A DNA stretch of 64,000 nt, taken from assembly GCF_017874235.1 (NCBI RefSeq), contig NZ_JAGGLC010000004.1, positions 124,001 through 188,000 on the forward strand, given 5' to 3'. Under the pieces are notes generated by a model. That model ran no database searches. It saw only the letters and a list, made by a program, of their open reading frames with translations, and was not told the origin of the DNA. Shown here piece by piece: positions 24,377-33,302 of the stretch (positions are counted from its first letter, which is position 1; every line of letters begins with the position of its first letter). Made by a program: the position numbers and the translations under genes. The DNA comes from Halolamina salifodinae. GTDB lineage: Archaea > Halobacteriota > Halobacteria > Halobacteriales > Haloferacaceae.

Positions 24377-24688
24377 TCAGAGGCGCTCTGAGCGGCCCGC
24401 CGCGCTCCAGGCGTCCGTGGGCGTGCCGTCGCGCACGCGGACGGTTCGGGACTGGAGCGACTCCACGCGGCCGGCGAAGCCCCACTGCTTCCCTTGCCAG
24501 CTTGCTCCCTCGCTCTCTTCGGCGGCGGCCGCTGCGGCCGCAGCCTCCTGATCCCGGATGTGTGCCGAGACGGCGGCGACGATGGCTGCCGCCTCGGTAG
24601 GGTCGGCGTCGTCCGGGAGCGTGAGCCGATCTGCGAGGCCGGTCGGCGACGCCGCAGCCGTCTCGCCTGCCGCGTCCGCGTCGGTCAT
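24377..24688 (-). CDS. pccX: Small third subunit of acyl-CoA (propionyl-CoA) carboxylase, PccX-like
   Basis: A 103-aa protein, Ala-rich and acidic, ending in a basic tail around [20 protein letters not shown]. Its start overlaps the end of pccB by 4 nt. In Haloferax mediterranei the propionyl-CoA carboxylase has a small extra subunit, PccX, encoded next to pccB; length, composition, position and the [20 protein letters not shown]-like helix (here [20 protein letters not shown]) fit it. It resembles the epsilon subunits of actinobacterial acyl-CoA carboxylases in size and context. Confidence 0.75.
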   Translation of the reverse strand: MTDADAAGETAAASPTGLADRLTLPDDADPTEAAAIVAAVSAHIRDQEAAAAAAAAEESEGASWQGKQWGFAGRVESLQSRTVRVRDGTPTDAWSAAGRSERL

Positions 24689-26229
24689 ATCGGGATGTTG
24701 CCGTGCTTCTTCTGGGGTTTCTGCTCGCGCTTGCCCTGCAGCATCTCCAGATCCGAGATCAGCCGCTTGCGGGTCTCTGGCGGCTCGATCACGTCGTCGA
24801 GGTAACCCCGGTCGGCCGCAGTGTAGGGGTTCGCGAACTCCTCGCGGTACTCGTCGATGAGTTCCTGCCGGCGGGCCTCGGGGTCGTCAGCTTCGGCGAG
24901 TTCGTCGCGGTAGAGGATGTTGACCGCGCCCTTCGGCCCCATCACGGCGATCTCGGCACTGGGCCACGCGTAGTTCACGTCGGCGCCGACGTGGCTGGAG
25001 GCCATCACGTCGTAGGCGCCGCCGTAGGCCTTCCGGGTGATAACGGTGAGGAGGGGGACCGACGCTTCACAGTAGGCGTAGAGCAGTTTCGCGCCGTGGC
25101 GGATGATCCCCTCGTGCTCCTGATCCGTGCCGGGCATGAAGCCGGGCACGTCGACGAAGGTGAGGACAGGGATGTTGAACGCGTCGCAGGTGCGGATGAA
25201 GCGTGCGCCCTTCTCGCTGGCCTCGATGTCCAGCGTGCCGGCGTTGACCCGGGGCTGGTTCGCGAGCACGCCGACCGAGCGGCCGTCCATCCGGGCGAAG
25301 CCGACCACGAGGTTCTTCGCGAACTCCTCGTGGACCTCGAAGAAGGAGCCCTCGTCGACGACGGAGTCGAGCACGTCGTGCATGTCGTAGGGTTTCCGGG
25401 GTTCGTCCGGGACCGTCTGGTTCAGCGACTCGTCGGCGCGCTCGGGGTCGTCCCACGGTTCGACACGCGGCGGGTCCTCGACGTTGTTCTGCGGGAGGTA
25501 GGAGAGCAGGCGCGCGATGTTGTCCAGCGCGTCCTCCTCGCTCTCTTCCGCGAAGTGGGCGACCCCGGAGGTGGAGGCGTGGGTGACGGCGCCGCCGAGT
25601 TCCTCGAAGGAGACTTCTTCGCCGGTGACCGTTTCGACGACATCGGGCCCGGTGATGAACATGTGGCTGGTGTCTTTCACCATGAACGTGAAGTCCGTCA
25701 GCGCGGGGGAGTACACCGCGCCGCCGGCACAGGGGCCCATGATCGCCGAGATCTGCGGAACGACGCCCGAGGCCTCGGTGTTGCGCCGGAAGATCTCCGC
25801 GAAGCCCCCCAGCGCGTCGACGCCCTCCTGAATCCGGGCGCCCGCCGAGTCGTTGAGGCCGACGACGGGTGCGCCGACCTGCGTGGCCTTGTCCATCACC
25901 TTGCTGACCTTCTCGGCGAACACCTCGCCCAGCGACCCGCCGAAGACGGTGAAGTCGTGGGCGAACACGAACACCTTCCGGCCGTTGACCTCGCCGTAGC
26001 CCGTGACGACGCCGTCGCCGTACAGCTGTTCTTCCTCCATCCCGAACTTGTGGTTGCGGTGGGTCCGGAACTGGTCGAACTCCGTGAACGTGCCATCGTC
26101 GAGGAAGTAGTCGATGCGCTCGCGGGCGGTCATCTTCCCCTTCTCGTGCTGGCGCTCGATGCGCTCCTCGCCGCCGCCCTTCAGGGCCTCGGCGCGGCGT
26201 TCACGGAGTTCCTCGATGCGGTCCTCCAT
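24685..26229 (-). CDS. pccB: Acyl-CoA/propionyl-CoA carboxylase carboxyltransferase subunit
   Basis: A 514-aa carboxyltransferase of the PccB/MmdA family. Two crotonase-like halves are evident: the N-terminal oxyanion loop near [20 protein letters not shown] and [16 protein letters not shown], and the C-terminal half with [20 protein letters not shown] and [10 protein letters not shown]. The end [20 protein letters not shown] is typical of PccB. It transfers CO2 from carboxybiotin to propionyl-CoA or acetyl-CoA. The start [20 protein letters not shown] is chosen over an upstream extension into the birA promoter region. The biotin carboxylase/carrier subunit is not in the window. It is divergent from birA. 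Confidence 0.93.
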   Translation of the reverse strand: MEDRIEELRERRAEALKGGGEERIERQHEKGKMTARERIDYFLDDGTFTEFDQFRTHRNHKFGMEEEQLYGDGVVTGYGEVNGRKVFVFAHDFTVFGGSLGEVFAEKVSKVMDKATQVGAPVVGLNDSAGARIQEGVDALGGFAEIFRRNTEASGVVPQISAIMGPCAGGAVYSPALTDFTFMVKDTSHMFITGPDVVETVTGEEVSFEELGGAVTHASTSGVAHFAEESEEDALDNIARLLSYLPQNNVEDPPRVEPWDDPERADESLNQTVPDEPRKPYDMHDVLDSVVDEGSFFEVHEEFAKNLVVGFARMDGRSVGVLANQPRVNAGTLDIEASEKGARFIRTCDAFNIPVLTFVDVPGFMPGTDQEHEGIIRHGAKLLYAYCEASVPLLTVITRKAYGGAYDVMASSHVGADVNYAWPSAEIAVMGPKGAVNILYRDELAEADDPEARRQELIDEYREEFANPYTAADRGYLDDVIEPPETRKRLISDLEMLQGKREQKPQKKHGNIPI

Positions 26230-26463
26230 CGTCACTGTGGACCACCTGCAGTCATTGTTGGAGCCTCGCCCACATGCCGCAAAAGGATTCCGAACACGCG
26301 AGGCTGGAAAACGCCGACTGAAAGGAGGCGGCAAACGGCCTCGTCACGCGAACGAGGGGCGAACGCGACTCGTGAGCGGGGGACGAACGAGAGTCGATAC
26401 GTTGTCCGTCGAACAGTGTCGCGGACCGCGACCGATTTACCCCCGCCGAACCGATCCACCTCC

Positions 26464-27408
26464 ATGACCGACACGCGCCGCGCGCTGCTTACCGCGCTGG
26501 AGGACGGCCCCGTCGCCGGCCCGGAACTGGCCGACCGACTCGGCGTCTCCCGGGCCGCGGTCTGGAAGCAGGTCGAGAGCCTCCGCGAGGCGGGGTGGGG
26601 CATCGAGAGCATCGACGACGGCTACCGCGTGACCGATGTCCCGGAGTTCGGCGGCGCCGCCATCGAGTTCGGCCTCGACGCTCCCTTCGACGTCGAGTAC
26701 CACGACAGCATCGGCTCGACGAACGAGCGCGCCCGCGAACTGGCAAGCGAGGGCCGCGAGGACGTGGCTGTCGTCGCCGACGAGCAGACCGCCGGCCGGG
26801 GACGGCTGGATCGGGGCTGGACCGGCCCCGCTGGCGGTATCTACAGTTCACTGCTGCTCCGCCCGGACGTGCCGCCGGCCCACGCGCCCGTCTACACGCT
26901 CGCGGCCGCGGTGGCCGTGACGCGCGCCGCGCGGGAGGTCGGCATCGACGCGTCGATCAAGTGGCCAAATGATGTGCTAGTGGGGCAATCGGGCGAACGC
27001 GGCGGGAAGAAGCTCTGTGGCATCCTCACGGAGATGGAGGGCGAGGCGGACCGCGTCGCGTGGCTGATCGTCGGTATCGGGATCAACGCCAACGTCCACG
27101 CGGAGGTGCTCCCTGAGGGTGCGACATCGTTACAGGAAGAGCGCGGTGAGCCAGTCGACCGCCGCGTCTTCACCCAGCGCCTGCTGGAGACGTTCGACGA
27201 ACTCAGGGCCGATCCCGACTCCATCCTCGACGCCTGGCGCGAGCACGCGGCGACGCTCGGCCAGCGCGTGCGGGTGGATACGCCCGGCGGCGAAGTCGTC
27301 GGGGAGGCCGTCGACGTGGAGTTCCCCGGCGCGCTGATCGTTGAGACCGACGACGGCGAGCGCGAGCGAGTGACGGCCGGGGACTGTGAGCACCTGCGGC
27401 CGGTGTGA
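26464..27408 (+). CDS. birA: Biotin-[acetyl-CoA-carboxylase] ligase with N-terminal HTH (BirA)
   Basis: A 314-aa bifunctional BirA. An N-terminal winged HTH (about 1-60, GPELADRLGVSRAAVWKQVE) is followed by the ligase core with DSIGSTNERAREL, the biotin/ATP loop ADEQTAGRGRLDRGW, IKWPNDVLV and KLCGILTEMEGE, then a C-terminal SH3-like cap (LGQRVRVDTPGGEVVGEAVD). It attaches biotin to the carrier lysine of biotin-dependent carboxylases and may repress biotin-related genes through the HTH. It is divergent from pccB with 234 bp between the starts, suggesting that it serves, and perhaps regulates, that carboxylase. Confidence 0.94.
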   Translation: MTDTRRALLTALEDGPVAGPELADRLGVSRAAVWKQVESLREAGWGIESIDDGYRVTDVPEFGGAAIEFGLDAPFDVEYHDSIGSTNERARELASEGREDVAVVADEQTAGRGRLDRGWTGPAGGIYSSLLLRPDVPPAHAPVYTLAAAVAVTRAAREVGIDASIKWPNDVLVGQSGERGGKKLCGILTEMEGEADRVAWLIVGIGINANVHAEVLPEGATSLQEERGEPVDRRVFTQRLLETFDELRADPDSILDAWREHAATLGQRVRVDTPGGEVVGEAVDVEFPGALIVETDDGERERVTAGDCEHLRPV

Positions 27409-27907
27409 ACCGAGACACTGCGTCTGCAGCGCCGCGAGTCACGGGCGCTGCCGTGTGTGGGAAGCCACGTCTCCATCCCGCGGGACGTCACCTCCGTCTC
27501 CCGGGACGTTCCCGGTGTTACCGGACCGGTGTGAGTGAAAGTCCGGAAGCGTCGTTCTCGGTTCCCGCCGGTCGCTAGTTGGACGGTTTCTCCCCCCGGA
27601 ACAGGCTGTCGAGTCGTCGATACAGAGAGGGTTCTGCGAGGCACTACCCCAAGATGGCTCTCTACTCGTCTTCGCTTCGGTTCTTCCCCAATCGGACTGC
27701 GACCAGAACGAAGGCAAGTCCTTCGAGCCTCGCGACGCTGTACAGCCACGGCTTGAACTCGTAGGTGGTGTCCCCCGTCGTCGTCAGTTCCAGTATAAGC
27801 TGCTCGGGTCGTCACTCGGGAGGAACGACTCCCCGAGTCAGAGGGTCGGTGGCCCGGACAGTGCTCCCATCTCTGTAGGAAACCCCACGGGTTCGGTGTG
27901 GGGGTGA
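27409..27907. other. Gene-poor stretch between birA and a small membrane gene
   Basis: About 500 bp without a convincing intact gene. It contains a probable gene remnant (27663-27817) and several short dyads, such as the CGGGACGT/ACGTTCCCGG copies near 27480-27510. Frames of 60-75 codons exist on both strands but lack haloarchaeal coding character. Confidence 0.5.
27663..27817 (-). pseudogene. Possible C-terminal remnant of a membrane protein gene
   Basis: The minus strand between in-frame stops reads a protein-like tail (LELTTTGDTTYEFKPWLYS, then VARLEGLAFVLVAVRLGKNR) ending SEDE and a stop at 27663. It has no ATG or GTG start, and an in-frame TGA lies just upstream. The hydrophobic stretch suggests a single membrane helix. 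It may be the decayed end of a gene once continuous with the locus, or chance. Confidence 0.3.
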
Positions 27908-28180
27908 CTATGCGACGGCGATTGCTGCGCCAGCAACGAACACGGCGGCGGCGATCAGAAGCGGGACTGCGGAAGGTCGGCCGCCTCCTTTCGGTTCGCG
28001 TTCGAACGAGTCCCACTGACGGAGGATTCCGAGGCCGATGACGATAGCGGTGCAGCCACCGACGAACCCCGGAACCGACCAGAGCGAAGGCCCGTTTTGA
28101 ACGATTGCTGCTCCCGAGTCGAACGCGAGCAGTATTCCGGTGATCAGCGGCGCAGCGCCGACTGTCTTTGTGGAGGACAT
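27908..28180 (-). CDS. Small membrane protein of unknown function
   Basis: A 90-aa protein starting MSSTKTVGAAPLITGILLAF with three hydrophobic segments (about 8-22, 33-50 and 70-90, ending AAAVFVAGAAIAVA). I do not recognise a family. The ATG at 28180 is the natural start; the longer upstream frame is divergent-promoter DNA for hemE. It is transcribed away from hemE. Confidence 0.65.
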   Translation of the reverse strand: MSSTKTVGAAPLITGILLAFDSGAAIVQNGPSLWSVPGFVGGCTAIVIGLGILRQWDSFEREPKGGGRPSAVPLLIAAAVFVAGAAIAVA

Positions 28181-28361
28181 ACGACAGAGATGTGAAACGC
28201 GTACCCGATAATGTTTCCCCTCATCGATTGCCGATAGTGGGTACTCAGTACGCACTCCGTCTCGCGGGTTTCGCTTGGCAGTCTGCACACGGCGGCTGCC
28301 CACCGAGCGACCGTTGCCGAAACGGAAACGCACTAACCTCGACCCGCCGAAACGACGAACC

Positions 28362-29372
28362 ATGACCGATCCACTTCTCGTCCGCGCCGCCCGCGGCGAG
28401 CGCACCGAGCGCCCGCCGGTCTGGCTGATGCGGCAGGCCGGCCGCCACCTGCCGGAGTACCGCGAACTCCGCGAGCAGTACTCGTTCCGCGAGGCCATCG
28501 AGACCCCCGAGGTCGCCGAGGAGATCACTCTCCAGCCCTACGAGCGCTACGGCGTCGACGGCGTCGTCATGTTCTCGGACATCCTCACCTGCCTCGAACC
28601 GCTCGGGTTCGACTACCACATCGAGTCCGGCGTCGGCCCGGTGATCGAGAACCCCGTCGAGGGGTCCGACGACGTTGCCCGCCGCCGCGGCGACGTGCGC
28701 GAGGAACTCGGCTTCGTCGCCGACCTGCTGGACCGCCTGAGCGAGAGCGTCGCCGACGAGGACGCCGTGCTGGGCTTCGCCGGCGGGCCGTTCACGCTTG
28801 CGTCGTACGTCGTCGCCGGCGGGCCGGATAAGGGGCGCAAGGAAGTCCGGAAGTTCCGCGCCAGACACCCCGAGGCGTTCCTCGAACTGATGGAGCGCTT
28901 CGCGGACGTCGTCTCGGAGTACCTCCAGATGCAGGCCGACCACGGCGCCGACGCCGTGCAGCTGTTCGACACCTACGCCGGCGTGCTGCCGCCGGAGGAT
29001 TACGAGCGCTACGTGCTGCCGCTCCACCGCGAAATCATCGACAGCGTCGACTTGCCGACCGTGGAGTTCGTCCGGAACATGGGCGGGCGACTGGAGAGCC
29101 TCGACGCCACCGGCGCCGACGTGGTCGCGCTGGACTGGACCGTCGACATGGCCACTGCGCGGGCGGAACTGGGCGAGCGACCCGTGCAGGGGAACCTCGA
29201 CCCGACGCTGCTCTACGCGGATCCGGAGACGGTTCGGGAGCGAACCGAAGAGATCATCGAGGCTGCGGGGCCGAAGGGCCACATCCTGAATCTGGGCCAC
29301 GGCGTCAACCGAGACACCCCCATCGAGGGTGTCGAGGCGTTCGTCGAAACCGCCAAAAACTGGGAGTGGTAG
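28362..29372 (+). CDS. hemE: Uroporphyrinogen decarboxylase
   Basis: A 336-aa UroD. The signature RPPVWLMRQAGRHLPEYREL near the N-terminus carries the substrate-binding Arg residues. Other conserved pieces are MFSDILTCLEPLGFDYHIES, GFAGGPFTLASYVVAGG and VVALDWTVDMATARAELG, ending ILNLGHGVNRDTPIEGVEAF. It converts uroporphyrinogen III to coproporphyrinogen III. UroD is not part of the usual archaeal sirohaem route to haem, so its presence beside hemG and hemH marks a bacterial-type branch. It is convergent with hemG, one base between stops. Confidence 0.95.
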   Translation: MTDPLLVRAARGERTERPPVWLMRQAGRHLPEYRELREQYSFREAIETPEVAEEITLQPYERYGVDGVVMFSDILTCLEPLGFDYHIESGVGPVIENPVEGSDDVARRRGDVREELGFVADLLDRLSESVADEDAVLGFAGGPFTLASYVVAGGPDKGRKEVRKFRARHPEAFLELMERFADVVSEYLQMQADHGADAVQLFDTYAGVLPPEDYERYVLPLHREIIDSVDLPTVEFVRNMGGRLESLDATGADVVALDWTVDMATARAELGERPVQGNLDPTLLYADPETVRERTEEIIEAAGPKGHILNLGHGVNRDTPIEGVEAFVETAKNWEW

Positions 29373-29373
29373 G

Positions 29374-30726
29374 CTACTCGCCGCGGGATAGCTCCCCGGC
29401 CAGCCGGCGCCCCTCGCGAACCCGGGAGGGGAGGCCCATCCGGCCAGCGTAGTTCGTCGCGAGCGTCAGCCCCTCGGGGAGATTCACGCGCTCGCTGGCG
29501 TCCCAGGACTCGTCCCACGCGGGGAACGCCTGGGGGATGCGCTCGACGTTGAGCACCTCGGCGTCAGTGCCCATTACGCGCCGGAACTCGGAAACGGCCG
29601 TCTCGCCGATCGTCTCGGCGTCGCGCTCGACCGCCTCGGGGTCGTGCATTCCGCCCATGAAGACGGTGTAGACGCCCTCGCGGTCGAACAGGCTCGTGTT
29701 CCACGTCACGCCCAACGTGCGCATCGGCTCAGTCCGGCGCACCTGATAGCCGAACCCGTCCGCGCGGGCGGGGCTCTCCAGATGCACCAGCACGAGCGGG
29801 TTGTAGTTGAACTCCCGGAGCGCCGCGGCGCTCTCGGCGTCGACGCCCTCGACGATGTCAGCGGTGGCCTCGGCGGGCGTCGTGAACACCACGTGCTCGA
29901 CGCGCTGGCTTCCGTTCTCGGTGTGAACGAGCCACGGCGGATCGTCGCCCGTACCGGCACGCTCGACGTTCGTCACCGGTGTCTCCCGGTGGATGCTGTC
30001 GGCGTGTTCCTCGGCCAGCGCCTCGGGTAGGCGCTGGAGCCCGGACTCGAAACTGGCCGGCGGCGGCGTCTCGTCGGCCGAAAAGACCAGCCGATCCAGC
30101 CCGGCCCGGAGCAGACTCCCCTTCTTCGCCTCCAGCCCCATCAGCGGCTCGAGGGCGTGCTTGGCGGGCATCCTCGCGGGGTCCGAGCCGTACGTGCCGC
30201 CGAAGATGGGCGCGATCAGGCTCGTGTACGCCTCGCGCCCGAACTTCCGGACGAACGCGTCCTGGGCGGACTCCGCGGGGTCGATGGAGTCGCTCAGGGG
30301 CTCCGCGAGCAGGCGGAGTTTCCCTCGCGTCGAGAGTAGATCCGTGCGCCGGAACGCCGACAGCGAACGCGGGACCTCCCGGAGTTTGCCGTCGGCGTAG
30401 ACGAACAGCGGCAGGTCGTCGTCGGCCGTGATCACCTCGTCGGCGAGGTCCAGATCCGTCACCATCGCCCGGATGGCGTCGGTCAGGCGCAGGCGCTGGG
30501 GGCCGACCTCGAGGAGTTTCCCCTCGATTTCGCGGCTGCGGACGACGCCGCCGACCTCGTCGCTCGTCTCGTAGACGACCGAGTCGACGCCGCGCTCTTC
30601 CAGCGCGTGGAGCGTCGAGAGGCCGGTGAACCCCGCGCCGACGATGGCGACGCGAGGCTCGTCACTGGACGCCGTGTCGGTCTCGGCTCCCGCATCGGTG
30701 TTAGCTCCCGTGTCGGCGTCGCTCAT
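29374..30726 (-). CDS. hemG: Protoporphyrinogen/coproporphyrinogen oxidase, FAD-dependent (HemG/HemY type)
   Basis: A 450-aa flavoprotein. After an acidic N-terminal tail the FAD-binding Rossmann motif is in VAIVGAGFTGLSTLHALEER, followed by ETSDEVGGVVRSREIEG. The YTSLIAPIFGGTYGSDPARM segment is characteristic of HemY-type oxidases. The C-terminal FAD motif is in LTLATNYAGRMGLPSRVREG. It oxidises protoporphyrinogen IX or, in the coproporphyrin-dependent branch, coproporphyrinogen III. The start MSDADTGANT overlaps the hemH stop by 4 nt, so hemH-hemG is an operon. The choice of substrate cannot be settled from sequence alone. Confidence 0.88.
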   Translation of the reverse strand: MSDADTGANTDAGAETDTASSDEPRVAIVGAGFTGLSTLHALEERGVDSVVYETSDEVGGVVRSREIEGKLLEVGPQRLRLTDAIRAMVTDLDLADEVITADDDLPLFVYADGKLREVPRSLSAFRRTDLLSTRGKLRLLAEPLSDSIDPAESAQDAFVRKFGREAYTSLIAPIFGGTYGSDPARMPAKHALEPLMGLEAKKGSLLRAGLDRLVFSADETPPPASFESGLQRLPEALAEEHADSIHRETPVTNVERAGTGDDPPWLVHTENGSQRVEHVVFTTPAEATADIVEGVDAESAAALREFNYNPLVLVHLESPARADGFGYQVRRTEPMRTLGVTWNTSLFDREGVYTVFMGGMHDPEAVERDAETIGETAVSEFRRVMGTDAEVLNVERIPQAFPAWDESWDASERVNLPEGLTLATNYAGRMGLPSRVREGRRLAGELSRGE

Positions 30727-31769
30727 TCGTTGCGCCGAGCGTTCAGACACATCGCGTTCGACTCCGGCCGGCACTTACACTGCTGTAGCCCGTAGAGGTC
30801 CGGGTCGAAGTCGGCGATGAACGGCTCGGTGAGATCCGCCAGCAGGCCGACGAACCGGTCGTCGTCGTAGGGGACGGGAACGCGGGTGAACCCGAGCCCC
30901 TCCTCCTCGGCCTCCTCGCGGAGTTCCACGTCGAGTTCCGAGAGCGTCTCGCTCTGTTCGTGCATGAAGCTCGTGGGGTCGACGACGACGCGCTCGGCGT
31001 CGACGTTCTCGACGACCGCCTCGACGTCGGGCTGGGTCCACTCCACGTCGCGGTTGGCGTGGTTCTGGTAGCCCAGTTCGTACTCGGAGATGCCGAGCAT
31101 CCCCGCAACCATGTCGCAGTGCTCCTCGACGTACTGGACGTAGCGGCTCCCCTCGTCGAGGTAGTAGGTCGGGGTCCCGTGGGCCGAGAAGACCAGTCGG
31201 GTGTCCTCGTCGAGTTCCATCCCCTCGCGGTCGAGGGTCCGTCGGATGTTGTCCGCGCGGAGGCGGGCGTAGGCGGAGTGGGTGTGGTAGCCCGTGATCT
31301 CGGTGTAGTCGACGTCCCAGTCGAGGTCGTCGACGGCCGCCGAGAGCTTTTCGAGGGATTGCACCGTCGTCGAGGGGCCACACAGCGGGTAGACGGGGAG
31401 CCCGATCAGCCGGTCGACGCCGTCCGCGTGGGCGGCCTCGGCGGCGTCGCCGATGAACGGCTCCATGAACTGGTAGCCGGTGTAGGTCTTCACGTCGTAG
31501 CCCCGTTCCTGCAGCTCGGTCTCGATGAGGTCGGCCTGGCGCTGTGCGTGGGCATTCAGCGGCGAGCCGCCGATCTCGCCGTACTCCTCCATCAGGCCGG
31601 GGGCGCGGCGCTCGGCCAGCGAGCGGGCGCGCTCGCGGGCGGCCTCCTCGGTGGTCTCGCCCTCGATGTCCATGTTGGCGAGGAAGATGCGTTCGAGGTA
31701 GTCCACGACGACGTCGCGGTCGGCCGCTGCCGGCTCTCCGAAGTTGAGCACGGCGATCCCTGTGGTCAT
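30723..31769 (-). CDS. hemH: Ferrochelatase with C-terminal cysteine cluster
   Basis: A 348-aa ferrochelatase starting MTTGIAVLNFGEPAAADRDV. The active-site His is in LVFSAHGTPTYYLDEG and the second conserved region is in EYELGYQNHANRDVEWTQPD, with DPTSFMHEQSETLSELD. It inserts Fe2+ into proto- or coproporphyrin. The C-terminus has Cys331, Cys333 and Cys341 (QQCKCRPESNAMCLNARR), and Cys130 lies in VYPLCGPSTT. Such a set recalls the [2Fe-2S] cluster ligands of actinobacterial-type ferrochelatases; cluster binding is an inference. It is the first gene of the hemHG unit. Confidence 0.92.
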   Translation of the reverse strand: MTTGIAVLNFGEPAAADRDVVVDYLERIFLANMDIEGETTEEAARERARSLAERRAPGLMEEYGEIGGSPLNAHAQRQADLIETELQERGYDVKTYTGYQFMEPFIGDAAEAAHADGVDRLIGLPVYPLCGPSTTVQSLEKLSAAVDDLDWDVDYTEITGYHTHSAYARLRADNIRRTLDREGMELDEDTRLVFSAHGTPTYYLDEGSRYVQYVEEHCDMVAGMLGISEYELGYQNHANRDVEWTQPDVEAVVENVDAERVVVDPTSFMHEQSETLSELDVELREEAEEEGLGFTRVPVPYDDDRFVGLLADLTEPFIADFDPDLYGLQQCKCRPESNAMCLNARRNE

Positions 31770-31829
31770 ACTCGGCGGTTGGAGCCTGTCGGTGCAAAAG
31801 CTGTCGGTCGCGACGCGCGCCCGCGCGAT

Positions 31830-32882
31830 TCAGCGGTCGGTGTCGGCGTCCGCACCCCCGTCGGTCCCGTCGCCATCACCGGCTTCTCCGCTGGATTCTG
31901 CCCCGGATCGGTCGCTGAGCGCCGCCGACTCGACGGCCTCGCGCTCCCCGCCCTCGCGGGTCGCGACCCGCGCCTCGCCGCTGGTGTCGTCGAACACCAG
32001 ATGGCGGTGCGGGTAGGCCATCTCCACGTCGACGTCTTTCTCCTGCAGGCGCTCCCAGATGGCCGTCTGGACGCGCGAGCGGGCCGTCATCAGCTTGTAC
32101 GGCCGGTCGACCCAGTAGCGAAGCGTCAGGATCACCGCGCTGTCGCCGTACTCGTCGATGTAGCAGGTCGGCCGCGCCGGGTAGCGTGCGGAACCGATGC
32201 GGATGTCCGGGCCGCCCTCGATGACCCCGTCGGCGGTGACCGCTGCGGACTCGAACAGGCTCCGGGCTGTGGCGATGTCGCTCTCGTAAGATATCGACAC
32301 CGACACCGAGAGGCGGGTGCGCTCGTCCTCCGCCGAGAGGTTCGTCACCTTGTCCTGTCGGATCACGTCGTTCGGGATGACGAGGAACGTGTTGTCGAGC
32401 GTGAATATCTTCGTGTAGCGGATCGTGATGTCGTCGATGAACCCCCGGGTCCCGTCGGGGAGTTCGACCATATCGCCGATCTCGTAAGGCTCGTCAGCCA
32501 GCAGGAACAGGCCGTTGATCACCGATCCCACCAGCGGCGCCAGCACAATACCGACCACGGCGGAGAACACCGTGACCGAGAGGACGATGTTGCTCAGTTT
32601 GAGGCCCACCAGCCCCGCGCCGATGAGGACGAAAAACAGCGTGATCGTCGCGCGGATCGCCCGCAGCACGATCTGGGCGACGCTCTGGCGGCGGAACCGC
32701 TTGGCGACGGACCGGCCCAGCAGGCGCACGACGTACCGCGAGAGGATGTAGCCGACGGACCCGACCACCACCAGAAGCAGGAAGCTCAGCGCGGGCGAAC
32801 TCCCCCAGTTGGGAGACAGCGTCGTGAGCCGGTCGATTACCCCATCGACCGACTGTATCGGGAGTGCTGGGCCCAAGCTCAC
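31830..32882 (-). CDS. MscS-family mechanosensitive channel
   Basis: A 350-aa membrane protein. Three hydrophobic helices lie at about 25-50, 70-92 and 97-125, the last being the Gly/Ala-rich pore helix (VFSAVVGIVLAPLVGSVINGLF). The MscS beta domain follows (LADEPYEIGDMVELPDGTRG, NTFLVIPNDVIRQDKVTN), then the alpha/beta cage domain and a disordered acidic tail. It would release solutes on hypo-osmotic shock. The start is GTG (32882). Six bases separate it from the upstream hypothetical gene, so it is probably part of the DUF2240 - hypothetical - mscS run. Confidence 0.9.
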   Translation of the reverse strand: MSLGPALPIQSVDGVIDRLTTLSPNWGSSPALSFLLLVVVGSVGYILSRYVVRLLGRSVAKRFRRQSVAQIVLRAIRATITLFFVLIGAGLVGLKLSNIVLSVTVFSAVVGIVLAPLVGSVINGLFLLADEPYEIGDMVELPDGTRGFIDDITIRYTKIFTLDNTFLVIPNDVIRQDKVTNLSAEDERTRLSVSVSISYESDIATARSLFESAAVTADGVIEGGPDIRIGSARYPARPTCYIDEYGDSAVILTLRYWVDRPYKLMTARSRVQTAIWERLQEKDVDVEMAYPHRHLVFDDTSGEARVATREGGEREAVESAALSDRSGAESSGEAGDGDGTDGGADADTDR

Positions 32883-32888
32883 AGCGGC

Positions 32889-33302
32889 CTATCCCGCCCC
32901 CTCAGAAAAAGCGTTGCCGTCGGTCCCGTCGCCGGCCAGTGCCGTCTCGAACGCCGGGAGTATCCACTTGGCCTGCGCGCCGTCCTCCACGAACACGATG
33001 GTCTGCGGGGGGTGGGCCGCCTTCGGACGGGCCCGGAGGCCCTCCGCCTCGGCTGTCTCGGCGACGGCCGCCGGGGCCACGCTGAACTCCACGTGGGCGC
33101 GGTCCGGTTGGACGTAGACGGCCGCGATCTCCTCGTCTGCCGCCGTGTCCCGGACGCGGTACGCCAGCGCCCCCTCGGGGACCGGCTCCACTTCGGGGTC
33201 GGCGTCGATCACCGCCAGCGCGTCGGGGCTGGCGCCGCTCTCCAACTCGGAGGCCAGCAGTTCGGCGATCCGGTGGCCGTCCCGCACGCGGTCGGCGCTC
33301 AT
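32889..33302 (-). CDS. Haloarchaeal hypothetical protein
   Basis: A 137-aa acidic protein without membrane helices or Cys. The N-terminal half is helical (RIAELLASELESGASPDALA) and the centre forms a likely beta sheet (EIAAVYVQPDRAHVEFSVAP, QTIVFVEDGAQAKWILPAF). I do not recognise a family. Its start overlaps the end of the DUF2240 gene by 4 nt and its stop is 6 bp before mscS, so it belongs to a three-gene operon. Confidence 0.7.
   Translation of the reverse strand: MSADRVRDGHRIAELLASELESGASPDALAVIDADPEVEPVPEGALAYRVRDTAADEEIAAVYVQPDRAHVEFSVAPAAVAETAEAEGLRARPKAAHPPQTIVFVEDGAQAKWILPAFETALAGDGTDGNAFSEGAG

Noticed and set aside
24703-26463. Long plus-strand extension upstream of birA
   Set aside because: It is antisense to pccB; the BirA HTH begins properly at 26464.
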